A stretch of DNA of 64,000 nucleotides from CAWBUW01 sp963792075. GTDB lineage: Bacteria > Chloroflexota > Anaerolineae > Anaerolineales > UBA4823. Each line of letters starts with the position of its first letter. The first letter of the stretch is position 1. Below, one piece after another: positions 17,312 to 26,649 of the stretch. The stretch covers positions 682,001 to 746,000 of the forward strand of contig CAWBUW010000007.1 in NCBI GenBank assembly GCA_963792075.1, in the 5' to 3' direction. A model generated the notes under the pieces. It was not told the origin of the DNA. It saw only the letters and a program-made list of their open reading frames with translations, and ran no database searches. The translations under genes were made by a program, and so were the position numbers.

Positions 17312-19599
17312 GTCTCCGCCTCCTCAACAGGATGATGAGATTCTTTGCCTGCATGCCGTTGCCAGAAGTAATAAAGCGCTACCAAAGGAGCAGCTGGCTG
17401 TAACTCGACTTTGCTCTTCCCGGTATTCCACGTGGCGATCAATTCGCGGCGGGCACGCGTAATGCCTACATAGAGCAAACGCAGCCGTTCTCGAATGTAA
17501 TCCAGGCGAGCCAAGGCGCTGGCCTGGCCTTCTTCGTACCAAGCATAAGAGTCAGTGGACATCAACTGTTGGATTTGGGCTAATGCTTCTGCTTCCAGGT
17601 TAAGATTATCCCGCAAGAACCATTTCTCTGAGATGAATTGATCCTGGGCCTGTCCGGAGGGAAAGTCATAATTATTCACCGACATCAGATAGACCCGGTC
17701 CCATTCCAGCCCTTTGGCTTTATGAATGGTCGAAACTACTACTTTTCCTTTATACTGGTCAGGATCAAAGCCAGAATCGTCATTGCTGAATCCGATGAAA
17801 CGCCGTTCATTACGTGCAATCACCATCAGCTCCTCGGCCATTTCGGGCAAGCGCCAGGAAGGGTGAGCCTGGTTTGTCTGGCGGAGCAGCACAGCAAATT
17901 TGTGTGCCAGGGCTAACTCGGCTGGCTGTGTCAGCAGGTCTTGAGAGATTGTCAGGATGATTTGATCGACGGGCAGGAGCACACTGTTCTGCCAGCGTTG
18001 GATCAGGTTGCGAAAATCGATCAATTGCGCATAGACATAAGGAGATATCATTTCCAGATCGATATCCATTAACCAATCTTTTCCGGCAGTGGGATGGGTG
18101 AAATCCTCGACTCGTCTGCATTTCCGCAGCAGCTCAGCAGTTTGCTCGACCTGTTCTTTTGTATCTGCCTGGTGAGCGGCTTCACGTTGCCAATCCAGGT
18201 AGATTTTCGCAAGCTTGCTGGGGGACTGAGGATCAGCTAAATAGCGCAAGATATTACCGAGAATAGTGGCCGAAAACCGGGTGGCAGATGTGCTCTTTAA
18301 CAAAGAATCGACGCATTCAATGCCTCGACGGTTTAGTTCTTCTACGAGCTCATTGGCGCGTTGGTTGCGCGGGGCCAGAACGGCTACAGTCTTATCCAGG
18401 TTACTTGGCAACCAGCGCTGCAAAAATTCGGCGACAGCCTCAATCTCTCTTTGGGGGGAGTATTTCTTCATCATCAAGAAGATCTTGTCTGGGTCATCCG
18501 GTGGGTTGGGCTGCGGATCGTCCGGCGGCACAGGATCGATCAAGGGCGGCGCTTGCAGGGAATCTTTGACCTCTGGGTTGGGGTGGTCTTGCATGGTCCA
18601 CCGTACGAGCTCGTTTGCCAGGGTAATGATACTCAAACTGGATCGCCCAGACATGGGCAGGGACTCTGCGTGAACATCCGGGCGATGGATGAATTCCCGT
18701 AAAAACTTTGGGTCTGCGGTCGTAAAAGTCTCGTAAATCGCCTGGTTGGGATCGCCAACGCGCACCCAATTACCTTGTTCGCCAGCCAGCGTGGAGAGTA
18801 TTAATTCCTGAAGCTGGCTGCTGTCCTGCGCTTCGTCCTCCAGGATATAAGGCCAGCGGTGGCGTAACCTTTCCAGCAGTTCGGGATCCAGGTTCAAGAT
18901 TAACAGCGCCAGGCGGATCAGGTCATCGAAATCAACCGCGCCACGATAAGCCAGGGCGCGCTGGTATTCAGCGTACATAGCACAACCGATTTCTGCCAGA
19001 GGGAGTGGCACCGGCAGTTGGTCGAGCTGCCTTTTTAAATCCTCAGGCGTCCAACTATGATCTTTCGCAAATCGGATCGAGTTTTGTGCGATAGATTGCA
19101 GCAGATTTGGGAGAAAATCCCGCTGAAGCCGGGCCAGCCAGGATTCATCCATATCCAGCTTGAGATAAGGCGCCAGGGTATCCGGGTGACTGCGCGACCA
19201 GCCTGACACGATATCTCTCAGGATCGACTCACCCTCACGCTCATCCAGGATTTGGAAATTGGAATCCAGACCGGCCAGCTCCGGGCGTTCCCGGACGATA
19301 TCGTGTGCCAGGCCGTGCAGTGTGCGCACCCTGTAACCAATGCTTGGCAGCAGATTGTCCTCGAGTATAAATCTGCTCACTCTCTGGTAGAAATTGTCGA
19401 CAGCCGAGTTGACCAGGGTGACGATCAAGACCTCCTGGTCATCTGCCAGCATATCCATCTTGATGATCTGGGCTGCCAGGCGAGATAAGGTCCACGTTTT
19501 TCCACTGCCAGGGACGGCGCTGATACCCATCTTGCCGCCCGTAAAAGCCAGGATAGACTCCTGTCCAGGTCTAAGAGAAAAGGTTGGGGATGTGTTCAT
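17308..19599 (-). CDS. UvrD/Rep-type ATP-dependent DNA helicase
   Basis: A 763-residue superfamily-1A helicase. Motif I is GISAVPGSGKT near 25-35, motif II DEAQDSSQLQ near 252, motif III region VGDPNQAIY, motif V STIHKAKGLEWDRVYL near 630 and motif VI LLYVGITRARREL near 710. The region 345-370 is rich in proline and aspartate (PPDDPQPNPPDDPDK), a flexible linker not usual for UvrD. It lacks a fused nuclease, which is supplied by the next gene. It lies 6 bases after the AddB-like gene. A role as the motor of a split AddAB/RecBCD-like complex is inferred from order. Confidence 0.9.
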   Translation of the reverse strand: MNTSPTFSLRPGQESILAFTGGKMGISAVPGSGKTWTLSRLAAQIIKMDMLADDQEVLIVTLVNSAVDNFYQRVSRFILEDNLLPSIGYRVRTLHGLAHDIVRERPELAGLDSNFQILDEREGESILRDIVSGWSRSHPDTLAPYLKLDMDESWLARLQRDFLPNLLQSIAQNSIRFAKDHSWTPEDLKRQLDQLPVPLPLAEIGCAMYAEYQRALAYRGAVDFDDLIRLALLILNLDPELLERLRHRWPYILEDEAQDSSQLQELILSTLAGEQGNWVRVGDPNQAIYETFTTADPKFLREFIHRPDVHAESLPMSGRSSLSIITLANELVRWTMQDHPNPEVKDSLQAPPLIDPVPPDDPQPNPPDDPDKIFLMMKKYSPQREIEAVAEFLQRWLPSNLDKTVAVLAPRNQRANELVEELNRRGIECVDSLLKSTSATRFSATILGNILRYLADPQSPSKLAKIYLDWQREAAHQADTKEQVEQTAELLRKCRRVEDFTHPTAGKDWLMDIDLEMISPYVYAQLIDFRNLIQRWQNSVLLPVDQIILTISQDLLTQPAELALAHKFAVLLRQTNQAHPSWRLPEMAEELMVIARNERRFIGFSNDDSGFDPDQYKGKVVVSTIHKAKGLEWDRVYLMSVNNYDFPSGQAQDQFISEKWFLRDNLNLEAEALAQIQQLMSTDSYAWYEEGQASALARLDYIRERLRLLYVGITRARRELIATWNTGKSKVELQPAAPLVALYYFWQRHAGKESHHPVEEAET

Positions 19600-19605
19600 T
19601 GGATG

Positions 19606-21744
19606 TTATTGCCTGGCCAGGTTGGCTCTTAGTACGGATTGGATGGCCACGAGTAAAGGCCCACGCTGCTCATAGCCTTGTTCGCCCAGCTTGCTCACAC
19701 CGAGGAAAAGCCCAGAACGGCAGCGGCGCAGCAGACCGGTGGCCAGGCGATAAAGGGCATCCTGGCTGGTCGAGACTTCATCCTGGTCCGTCCAGGTCCG
19801 TCCTTCAGGCCAACTGCGGCTCAACACATAGGGATGAGTCAGCGGCTGGAAAAGGCGCTCTGCCCAGCTTCTGCTGCCGGCATCCAGCCAAAACTGGTAA
19901 TCTACCGGCCGGTTGGCCATCAGAAATGTGTAAGCAGGCGCGATCCAGACAGCATCTTCGGGGTGGATCTGCCAGCTACGGATGTATTGGGCTGCAATCA
20001 CGCCTTCCTGGACCATTTGGATATACTCCAGCCCTAATGGCCTTTTCGAAGACTCCATCGCCGGAGCTGCCACCCACCGAAATTTCTGGATCAACTCGAT
20101 CAGGTTGGCGCAGATCTCGCCGTTCAGGTAATGATTATGGAAGCCGTAACCCGGTTGGGATAAAACTTCACCAAAGAGGCGGCCGAGAAAATGGTCTAAC
20201 TCCTGCGGCGGCTCCTTGCGGTAAGCCTCCAGCCATAAGCGCAGCGCCTCATACTTCGCTCCGAAATAGTAGGTGATACGTTCTTGCATATCCGGATTGA
20301 TGCGGTCGAAACTACCCAGCGTGGGAAGGCCCTCACTTTTACGATTGACGATCTCGCTCAAGAGCTGTGCGCGCACCAGGTCCAGACCTTCGATGGCTTG
20401 CACCAAGGCATAGGCAAGGTCAAACCGGGTCGGTGCAGCACTTTGACCCAGGCCTGAAAACCATTGGGGGTGAGCCAGCATACTGAGGGTGAACAGGCAG
20501 TGAGTAACGGGTTCATCGTGCAGCGAGCGCGAGGGGCGGTGTGTTCGGGAAGCTATGCCAAGCGTTTCCAATCGTTGAGCCAAAGAAAACCGCAGCGCAT
20601 CCGATACGAAGGGCGCTAATACTGCGATCTCACCTGGCGGAGTACCTTTCGTTACCAATTGAGCGATCTGGTCCGTGATCCAATCCAACATGGCAGGAAA
20701 ATAATTGTGGGCGCCAAAGGAAAGAACCCCATTCCAATCTTGATCGGCCCCCTCCTCTGATGCGAGCGGCTGGGGTGTATTTCCAGGTGGAGCTAATTTC
20801 TTTTGCATTGCATGCTGTAATCCCTGTATTGCCGGGGACATCACGTGCGAATGACCCAGATAAATATTTTCAGGGAGTACCGCTGTCAACGAAAGCACAT
20901 TCTCGGGATCAGCGCCTAAAAAACGCCTGTACCCGGCGTTCTCATCGTTAACTACCAGCGCAGATTCAAATGCCGGAATCCATTCAAGCAAAAGATCCTG
21001 TGCGGCGGGGGTATCCTCTTCGATATTGTCCACGATCAAGTGGCGGTATGTGTTCACCAGGTACTTGCGACAGATCGGGTCAGGCCAAAGGTGAGTCAGG
21101 AAGGTTTCCAGTTGGAGCGAGAAGTCAAGCAGATTATTGGCCAGGCAGAATTGGCGGAAGAGTGTGGCGCAGCGTTGGGCATCTTCGTAGACATGGGCTT
21201 GTTCAGGTTTACCCATCCAGGCGCTCTTCAGGCGTGCGCCGATTTCGGTATACGGGAAACCAACGACGGCTGCTTTGTTCAGGTTATCGATTACCTGGCT
21301 GTACAACCGGTTGCGGTCCATTACTACCGAATCGAACAGCCCTTGTTCCATCAGAGGTTCGATAATCTGGGCCATGTAATATTGGGCAGTTTCCAGGGTA
21401 AGGAAGGTGGGTGGTTGGCCAGGATGCGCAAAACCGGCCTGGTCCCCAACGAGAGGCCAGAATAGCTCTACCATCCGCTGCGCCAATCCGCCTACGGTCA
21501 GGATCGATACGCTGCCACCCAAATAGGAAGGTGAAGCGAATAGCGCCTCAGTGTACGGAAGGCCCAAAGTGCGTTGAGGCACAATGACCAGGATGGACTC
21601 TCCTGGCACCTCTGCAGTGAGGAGCGATAGTAAGCGCTCAACGCCGGCAGTGGTTTTCCCACAGCCTGCCGGTCCATGAACGAATATTTTGGCTTGCAAT
21701 GCTGCGCCGGCGATGCGCGCCTGTTCTAGCGTTAGCTTGATCAT
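19606..21744 (-). CDS. AddB/RecC-like helicase-fold subunit
   Basis: A 712-residue protein with a P-loop near its N-terminus (VHGPAGCGKT, about 22-31) and an acidic Walker-B-like strand (LIVDNIEED, near 210). Later helicase motifs are weak, as in AddB-type subunits where ATPase activity is partly lost. No PD-(D/E)XK motif is seen. The true start is ATG 21744 (MIKLTLEQARIAG), preceded by an AGGG ribosome site. An ATG at 21858 would add 38 residues read through the palindromic element 21759-21848, which is implausible. It heads the run helicase, nuclease, recJ, metal importer. Confidence 0.75.
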   Translation of the reverse strand: MIKLTLEQARIAGAALQAKIFVHGPAGCGKTTAGVERLLSLLTAEVPGESILVIVPQRTLGLPYTEALFASPSYLGGSVSILTVGGLAQRMVELFWPLVGDQAGFAHPGQPPTFLTLETAQYYMAQIIEPLMEQGLFDSVVMDRNRLYSQVIDNLNKAAVVGFPYTEIGARLKSAWMGKPEQAHVYEDAQRCATLFRQFCLANNLLDFSLQLETFLTHLWPDPICRKYLVNTYRHLIVDNIEEDTPAAQDLLLEWIPAFESALVVNDENAGYRRFLGADPENVLSLTAVLPENIYLGHSHVMSPAIQGLQHAMQKKLAPPGNTPQPLASEEGADQDWNGVLSFGAHNYFPAMLDWITDQIAQLVTKGTPPGEIAVLAPFVSDALRFSLAQRLETLGIASRTHRPSRSLHDEPVTHCLFTLSMLAHPQWFSGLGQSAAPTRFDLAYALVQAIEGLDLVRAQLLSEIVNRKSEGLPTLGSFDRINPDMQERITYYFGAKYEALRLWLEAYRKEPPQELDHFLGRLFGEVLSQPGYGFHNHYLNGEICANLIELIQKFRWVAAPAMESSKRPLGLEYIQMVQEGVIAAQYIRSWQIHPEDAVWIAPAYTFLMANRPVDYQFWLDAGSRSWAERLFQPLTHPYVLSRSWPEGRTWTDQDEVSTSQDALYRLATGLLRRCRSGLFLGVSKLGEQGYEQRGPLLVAIQSVLRANLARQ

Positions 21745-21758
21745 ATGAGCCCTAAACA

Positions 21759-21848
21759 GGAATGCACAAAAGTTGTTGGATTTGGTGGTGTGCGTGCGGG
21801 CGGCGTACGCCGCCCGCACGCACACCACCAACAACCTTTTCGTGCAAC
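21759..21848. mobile_element. MITE-like palindromic element with 9-bp direct repeats (family 2)
   Basis: The core is a loopless 25-bp dyad at 21782-21831 centred on GGCGTACGCC. Outer inverted repeats are GCACAAAAGTTGTTGG on the left and CCAACAACCTTTTCGTGC on the right. CCCTAAACA occurs directly on both sides (21750-21758 and 21849-21857), as a target-site duplication would. It carries no gene, so any movement would need a transposase encoded elsewhere. It lies between the divergent AddB-like and DMT genes. Confidence 0.75.
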
Positions 21849-21930
21849 CCCTAAACATTCTAACACTAATTGGAAATGAATACCGGTATAATCAAGACTT
21901 TGTAATTCATCAAGGGATAGGGTGAAGCGA

Positions 21931-22839
21931 ATGAGTAAAAGATTACGGGCGGATTTGCTGCTCTTATGTGTAGCTTTGATTTGGGGGACCGCTTTTGTTG
22001 TGCAGCGTATTGCCAGCCAGCAAATAAGCCAATTTGCTTTAAATGGGTTCCGCTTCCTAATAGGTGGAGTTGTATTGGTTCCCTTAGCCGCCAGGGGATG
22101 GAAACCGGGCGAGATTTTGGGGAAGGACAAATGGCAACATTTGCTCGGAAGCGTTGGTTGGGTGCTCTTGGCTGGCTCGATTTTATTCCTGGCTGCTGCG
22201 CTGCAGCAAATGGGCTTGAAAACGACCACGGCCGGTAATGCCGGTTTCTTTACCAGTCTTTATGTCGTTATCGTCCCTTTCCTGCTTTACATCTTTTGGA
22301 GGCAGAAGATTAGATTAATTTCCTGGGCGGCGGCAATTCTGGCAGCGATCGGAGCGGCATTACTAAGTACAGGCGGTGTCAGGATTTAGCCGGTGCCAGG
22401 AGATGGCTTGGAGTTGGGAGGAGCGTTTGTATGGGCACTCCACTTGATTGTGGTGGGCCTGGCGGTTAAGAATGTCAATGTCTTTCGTTTTTCTGTTGGT
22501 CAGTACCTGGTAGCGGGGATGCTCAATCTTGGCATGGGTTATTGGGTGGATGGTGATTTACTGCGCGGCGTCAACGAGGCATGGTGGATGGTTTTATACC
22601 TCGGTCTCTTCTCCACTGCGCTGGGATATACACTCCAGGCAATCGGGCAGCAATCCGCGCCGCCTGCAGATGCTGCGATGTTGTTAAGCCTGGAGGCGGT
22701 ATTTGCAGCTTTAAGTGGTTGGCTTTTTATTGCAGAGAGACTTAACCTGATCCAGGTGATCGGTTGCGGAATGATCTTTGCGGGTGTGATTTTGAGCCAA
22801 TTATGGCCGAAAAATTTATCTAAACCGGAAATACCCTGA
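21931..22839 (+). pseudogene. DMT/EamA permease with in-frame TAG
   Basis: Drug/metabolite-type permease of about 302 residues and ten membrane segments if read through. The N-terminal half reads LICVALIWGT-like (CVALIWGTAFVVQRIAS) and includes the FTSLYVVIVPFLLY loop typical of the family. A TAG at 22387-22389 ends it after five helices. The same frame continues with DGLELGGAFVWALHLIVVG and the second EamA repeat. ATG 21931 is preferred over GTG 21922 because GGGTGA sits 4-9 bases ahead. A five-helix half could in principle act as a dimer, but the second half lacks its own ribosome site. Confidence 0.83.
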
Positions 22840-22868
22840 TACAATAATAGTAACGAAGGATTCCAGCC

Positions 22869-24341
22869 ATGAAAATACTGATGATCACGTCCGAATGCGT
22901 ACCTTACGTAAAAACAGGGGGATTAGCGGATGTAGTCGGTGCCTTGCCGGTTGCTTTGCAGCGATTAGGCCATGAAGTAGCCGTTGTCCTGCCTAAATAT
23001 GCCGCGATTGATACAAGCAAACATAATATCAAGCCCTTCCTAAGTCCGTTGGGGGTTTGGATGGGCAACGTAGAAGAATGGTGCGCAGTTCACAGCGCGG
23101 ATAATCAAGGAGTTCCGGTCTATTTTATTGAAGCTAATAAATATTTTGACCGGGTGGGTCTCTACCATGATGCTGAGTTCAATGACTACCAGGACAATCC
23201 CCGCCGTTTTGGTTTTGTTACCCGCGCGGCATTGCAGTTGTGCCGGGATATCGGGTTCAGCCCGGACGTAGTACACGCCCACGATTGGCAAACCGCTTTG
23301 GCAGCAGCATACCTGAAAATCTGGCATTGGAATGACCCCATCCTGGGGAAAGCCGCCAGTTTACTGACTATCCACAACATTGCCTATCAGGGCGTGTATA
23401 CATCAGCCCATTATGATTACCTTGGCTTACAGTGGGCCAATTTTGTAACCGATAAATTTGAAGATCATGGGCGGATTAATTTTCTGAAAGGGGGCATTGT
23501 GTTCGCTGACATGGTGAACACAGTCAGCCCAACTTATGCGAATGAGACGCGTACTCCAGCTTTAGGATATGGGCTGGCTCCGTACCTGAACAATAAAAGG
23601 GATCGTTATCTGGGGATTCTGAATGGTGTTGATTATGAGCGTTGGAATCCAGGGACTGATCAACTCCTGCCTGCCCGGTTTACCGCGAAAAATCTGTCCG
23701 GGAAAAAAGTTTGCAAAACAGAGTTACAGAAGCGGTTTCTGTTGGAGGTGGATCCGCAAATTCCTGTTGTTGGGATCGTAAGCCGCCTGGTAGCTCAAAA
23801 AGGTCTGGATCTGTTAGCCGAAGTGATTGAAAGCATTGTTAATCAAATGCGCGTCCAGTTTGTCATATTGGGTTCTGGAGAAAAATCCTTGGAAGCTTTT
23901 TATGGGGATTTGACCAGACGCTGTCCTGGGAAGATTGGCAGTTATATTGGTTACAGCGATGAGATTGCCCATTGGATCGAAGCTGGCTCTGATTTCTTTA
24001 TCATGCCATCTATTTATGAGCCATGTGGTTTGAACCAAATCTATTCGTTGAAATATGGCACGCTGCCGATTGTACGCGCAACCGGTGGCCTGGACGATAC
24101 GGTACAGCAGTACAATGAACAAACGGGCGAAGGTACTGGTTTCAAGTTTACCGCTGCAACTGGAAATGCGATTTATTATACCGTTGGTTGGGCAGTCAGC
24201 ACCTATCACGATAGAAAAGCACACATCAAGAAGATGATGCGCGCGGCGATGGCGCAGGATTATTCCTGGGGAAAAAGCGCTAAAATGTACGAGGATGTCT
24301 ACACGCGGGCAATCGCAATAAAAAATTCACCCCAGATTTGA
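22869..24341 (+). CDS. glgA: Glycogen synthase (ADP-glucose type)
   Basis: A 490-residue GT5 glycosyltransferase that adds glucose from ADP-glucose to alpha-1,4-glucan ends. The N-terminal KTGGLADVVGALP loop binds the nucleotide sugar. HAHDWQTAL lies near residue 137. The C-terminal half carries the SRLVAQKGLDL segment and the PSIYEPCGLNQIYSLKYGTLPIVR region with the catalytic glutamate. Length and order are normal. GAAGGA precedes the ATG, and a TACAAT at 22840-22845 may be the -10 box. With the phosphohexomutase (2824) and a GH13 enzyme (44749) it points to glycogen storage; glgC is not in the window. Confidence 0.96.
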   Translation: MKILMITSECVPYVKTGGLADVVGALPVALQRLGHEVAVVLPKYAAIDTSKHNIKPFLSPLGVWMGNVEEWCAVHSADNQGVPVYFIEANKYFDRVGLYHDAEFNDYQDNPRRFGFVTRAALQLCRDIGFSPDVVHAHDWQTALAAAYLKIWHWNDPILGKAASLLTIHNIAYQGVYTSAHYDYLGLQWANFVTDKFEDHGRINFLKGGIVFADMVNTVSPTYANETRTPALGYGLAPYLNNKRDRYLGILNGVDYERWNPGTDQLLPARFTAKNLSGKKVCKTELQKRFLLEVDPQIPVVGIVSRLVAQKGLDLLAEVIESIVNQMRVQFVILGSGEKSLEAFYGDLTRRCPGKIGSYIGYSDEIAHWIEAGSDFFIMPSIYEPCGLNQIYSLKYGTLPIVRATGGLDDTVQQYNEQTGEGTGFKFTAATGNAIYYTVGWAVSTYHDRKAHIKKMMRAAMAQDYSWGKSAKMYEDVYTRAIAIKNSPQI

Positions 24342-24351
24342 GGAGACGAAC

Positions 24352-24738
24352 ATGATACCCCCGCATTTCACTTCACCACCGAATCCTGAGATGTTCAAAG
24401 CGCTGGCTTGGGCAGTTGTGCAGCAAGTACCTCCAGGCAGGGTTGTGACCTATGGGCAGGTGGCGGCGCTGGTTGGAGTCCCTAATGGTGTGACGGCAGA
24501 AAATTACCGCGCATTTGGGGCCCGGTGGGTGGGTGGGGCAATGGCTGCTTGTCCGCCTGGGGTACCCTGGCAGCGCGTGATCAACTCGCAAGGCAAGATC
24601 AGCTTGCCGGGAGAAAATGGACGACAGCAGCGAACTCTCCTCGAAGCGGAAGGGGTTCAGTTTCAACCCAACGGCAAGATTGACCTCAACCGCTTTGGTT
24701 GGGGAGGCCCTGACTTAGAGCAGTTGAAGCTGTTCTAA
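24352..24738 (+). CDS. Alkyltransferase-like protein (ATL, inactive MGMT homologue)
   Basis: A 128-residue relative of O6-methylguanine-DNA methyltransferase. The helix-turn-helix region reads PPGRVVTYGQVAALVG. In place of the catalytic Pro-Cys-His-Arg motif it has PWQRVIN, so the methyl-accepting cysteine is replaced by tryptophan, as in ATL proteins. These bind bulky O6-alkylguanines and recruit nucleotide-excision repair. It starts 10 bases after glgA with GAGGAG before the ATG. Its link to glgA is probably only shared transcription. Confidence 0.88.
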   Translation: MIPPHFTSPPNPEMFKALAWAVVQQVPPGRVVTYGQVAALVGVPNGVTAENYRAFGARWVGGAMAACPPGVPWQRVINSQGKISLPGENGRQQRTLLEAEGVQFQPNGKIDLNRFGWGGPDLEQLKLF

Positions 24739-24746
24739 ATAGCTGC

Positions 24747-25706
24747 CTATTCTACATAAGAATTTAATATCTTGAACGGTTCGTCGCACGCTGCGATTTG
24801 ATATTCTCCACAAGAAGCAGGAATCAGTGCGGTCTCAAAACATCCCAATGCCAGGGATACCTGGGGAGTGCTGACTTTTGCTGATCCGGAGATCACGGTA
24901 AGTGCATGGAAAGATTGAAATCGTGTATCCTTGTGGATCGATAGTTTCTCGCTTACAAGCATCTCTAACGTAAAATATGCATTCTGGCAGAGCACCTGGC
25001 TTTCACCATCTTGCAGGCCGGGCTGCGGTACAGCCTGGGGTTGGTAGTTAGGGTTTACCACCGCAATGGATTTATCGATGTGTAGCCTTCGTTCAGGAGA
25101 TTGGGGCCGGCCCCAATCATAAACACGGTAAGTCAGGTCGCTGCTTTGCTGTACCTCATAAATCATCAAACCAGGGCCCAGTGCATGCAGCGTGCCGGGG
25201 GGCATAAAAATGGTCATCCCAGTCTGTACTTTGAGTTCCTGGGCATAATCCAGAATACTTCCCTGCCGGATCGCCGTCTCAATGGTTTCCGACCCAACGC
25301 CTGGGCGGATCCCGGCGATAATCCGGCCATCCGGATTTGCTTCAATCACGTGCCACGCTTCGGTCTTACCAAAATACCCCGGGCCTTCCAGCATTTCTGC
25401 TTGCTGATCATTCGGATGCACCTGGAGGGACAGCCATTGAGCGCAGTCCAGGATTTTGATCAATAAGGGAAATCGGGATGCGGTCCTTTCTAATGCCCGC
25501 GTCCCTAGCAATTGGTCTGGATATTCCAGGGCTAATTCAGCCAGGGTTTTCCCGATGTGTGGTCCGCTGGCGATCCGGTCTTTTTCATACACTACCCAGG
25601 CTTCTGCAGTTGGTGAGATGCCGGGGCGCAGCCGGCTGCCTCCCCAAACATAATCGCGATATTCCGGGATTAGCTGGAATGGTAATAATATCTCTTTTTG
25701 AGCCAT
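24747..25706 (-). CDS. manA: Mannose-6-phosphate isomerase, class I
   Basis: A 319-residue cupin-type zinc isomerase converting mannose 6-phosphate and fructose 6-phosphate. Zinc ligands are seen at histidine 97 (SLQVHPND), glutamate 116 (GKTEAWH) and histidine 174 (PPGTLHALG). A later arginine in TYRVYDWGR is the usual catalytic position. The length is that of the short Bacillus-type enzyme. It follows the mutarotase gene by 5 bases, and together they handle hexose 6-phosphates. Confidence 0.93.
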   Translation of the reverse strand: MAQKEILLPFQLIPEYRDYVWGGSRLRPGISPTAEAWVVYEKDRIASGPHIGKTLAELALEYPDQLLGTRALERTASRFPLLIKILDCAQWLSLQVHPNDQQAEMLEGPGYFGKTEAWHVIEANPDGRIIAGIRPGVGSETIETAIRQGSILDYAQELKVQTGMTIFMPPGTLHALGPGLMIYEVQQSSDLTYRVYDWGRPQSPERRLHIDKSIAVVNPNYQPQAVPQPGLQDGESQVLCQNAYFTLEMLVSEKLSIHKDTRFQSFHALTVISGSAKVSTPQVSLALGCFETALIPASCGEYQIAACDEPFKILNSYVE

Positions 25707-25711
25707 ATGTT

Positions 25712-26563
25712 CTAATCCATAGTTGTGAGTGTTTGTGTGCCCTGCCAGCTTTCTTCAGGGGAGAGGCGGACAGGCTTGCCGATCAATGCTGCTTCCACGC
25801 ACAAGAAAGAGCGATAACCATCCGGACCCAGATCGGGGAGCGCGGCACTGTTGGTAGGACCTGGATTCCAAATCACGTAGTCTGAGAAGCCGCGCCTGGC
25901 GATGTGGAGGGCATGCTTTTCATCGTATAAGGTGAGAACGGGGCGTGGATTGTAATAGATCCGGTCTATTTCTCCCTCGATGCTAAGCAGCTTTTCTGTT
26001 TGCCGTGTTTCACCGTTGCCTGCGGTATGATCCGTAAAGGAGTTATCTTTCAATCCTTTAACTTGAACACGGGAAATATCTGACACACGCAGATAGGTAT
26101 GTAGGGCAGCAGAAAACCGGAACGCTTCGCTGCCACTGTTGGTGATGGATAGGGTCAGGTTGAGGCGGTTTCCTCCCAAGGTAACGGCCAATTCAACTTG
26201 AAAAGGATGCGGCCATTCTTGGAGAGTTTCTTGGTTTTCAGAAAGGGTGAAGATTGCGGTGAGCAAACCAGCCTGAATCTCAGTTCCCTGCGCTTTCCAG
26301 GGTTGCAACCGTGCAAACCCATGCTTGCGCAGCGAACCAAAGGAGGAGAATTGGGGAAAGACAACCGGTACGCCACCCCGGATTGTTGATGAAGGGCCAA
26401 AATCTGCATTGGGGCTGAGGTACAATCGTTCGCTGCTGGTCGCGGGGATCCAGGAGGTAAGCTGTCCACCATGCAGATAAACCTCGGCTTGCGCGCCATC
26501 CGGCGCGACGAGTAAAGCCTTGGGCAAACCGCCCAAGCCGGGAATTATTTGTAGCGGTTTCAT
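25712..26563 (-). CDS. D-hexose-6-phosphate mutarotase (YeaD-like)
   Basis: A 283-residue aldose-1-epimerase-fold protein. The early AEVYLHGGQLTSWIP segment, IRGGVPVVFPQF and the central AALHTYLRVSDI motif, whose histidine is catalytic in the family, are present. A conserved glutamate in LCVEAALIGKPVRL closes the site. It speeds interconversion of anomers of glucose 6-phosphate and related sugars. It is the first gene of a two-gene leftward operon with manA and is divergent from the polymerase gene at 26650, with 86 bases between. Confidence 0.87.
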   Translation of the reverse strand: MKPLQIIPGLGGLPKALLVAPDGAQAEVYLHGGQLTSWIPATSSERLYLSPNADFGPSSTIRGGVPVVFPQFSSFGSLRKHGFARLQPWKAQGTEIQAGLLTAIFTLSENQETLQEWPHPFQVELAVTLGGNRLNLTLSITNSGSEAFRFSAALHTYLRVSDISRVQVKGLKDNSFTDHTAGNGETRQTEKLLSIEGEIDRIYYNPRPVLTLYDEKHALHIARRGFSDYVIWNPGPTNSAALPDLGPDGYRSFLCVEAALIGKPVRLSPEESWQGTQTLTTMD

Positions 26564-26649
26564 CTCGGGATAGTGGGCAATGCAGAAGAAATGGGTGTGG
26601 AAATAGTGGTCATTGGGGCTCCTTAAAAACTGCTTGTGTTAGAATCTGG

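Noticed and set aside
19584..20276. 230-codon open frame on the plus strand
   Set aside because: It is antisense to the AddB-like gene, with no motif and no ribosome site.
21745..21858. Longer start for the AddB-like gene at 21858
   Set aside because: The extra 38 residues are the translated palindromic element. ATG 21744 has its own ribosome site and a family-like start.
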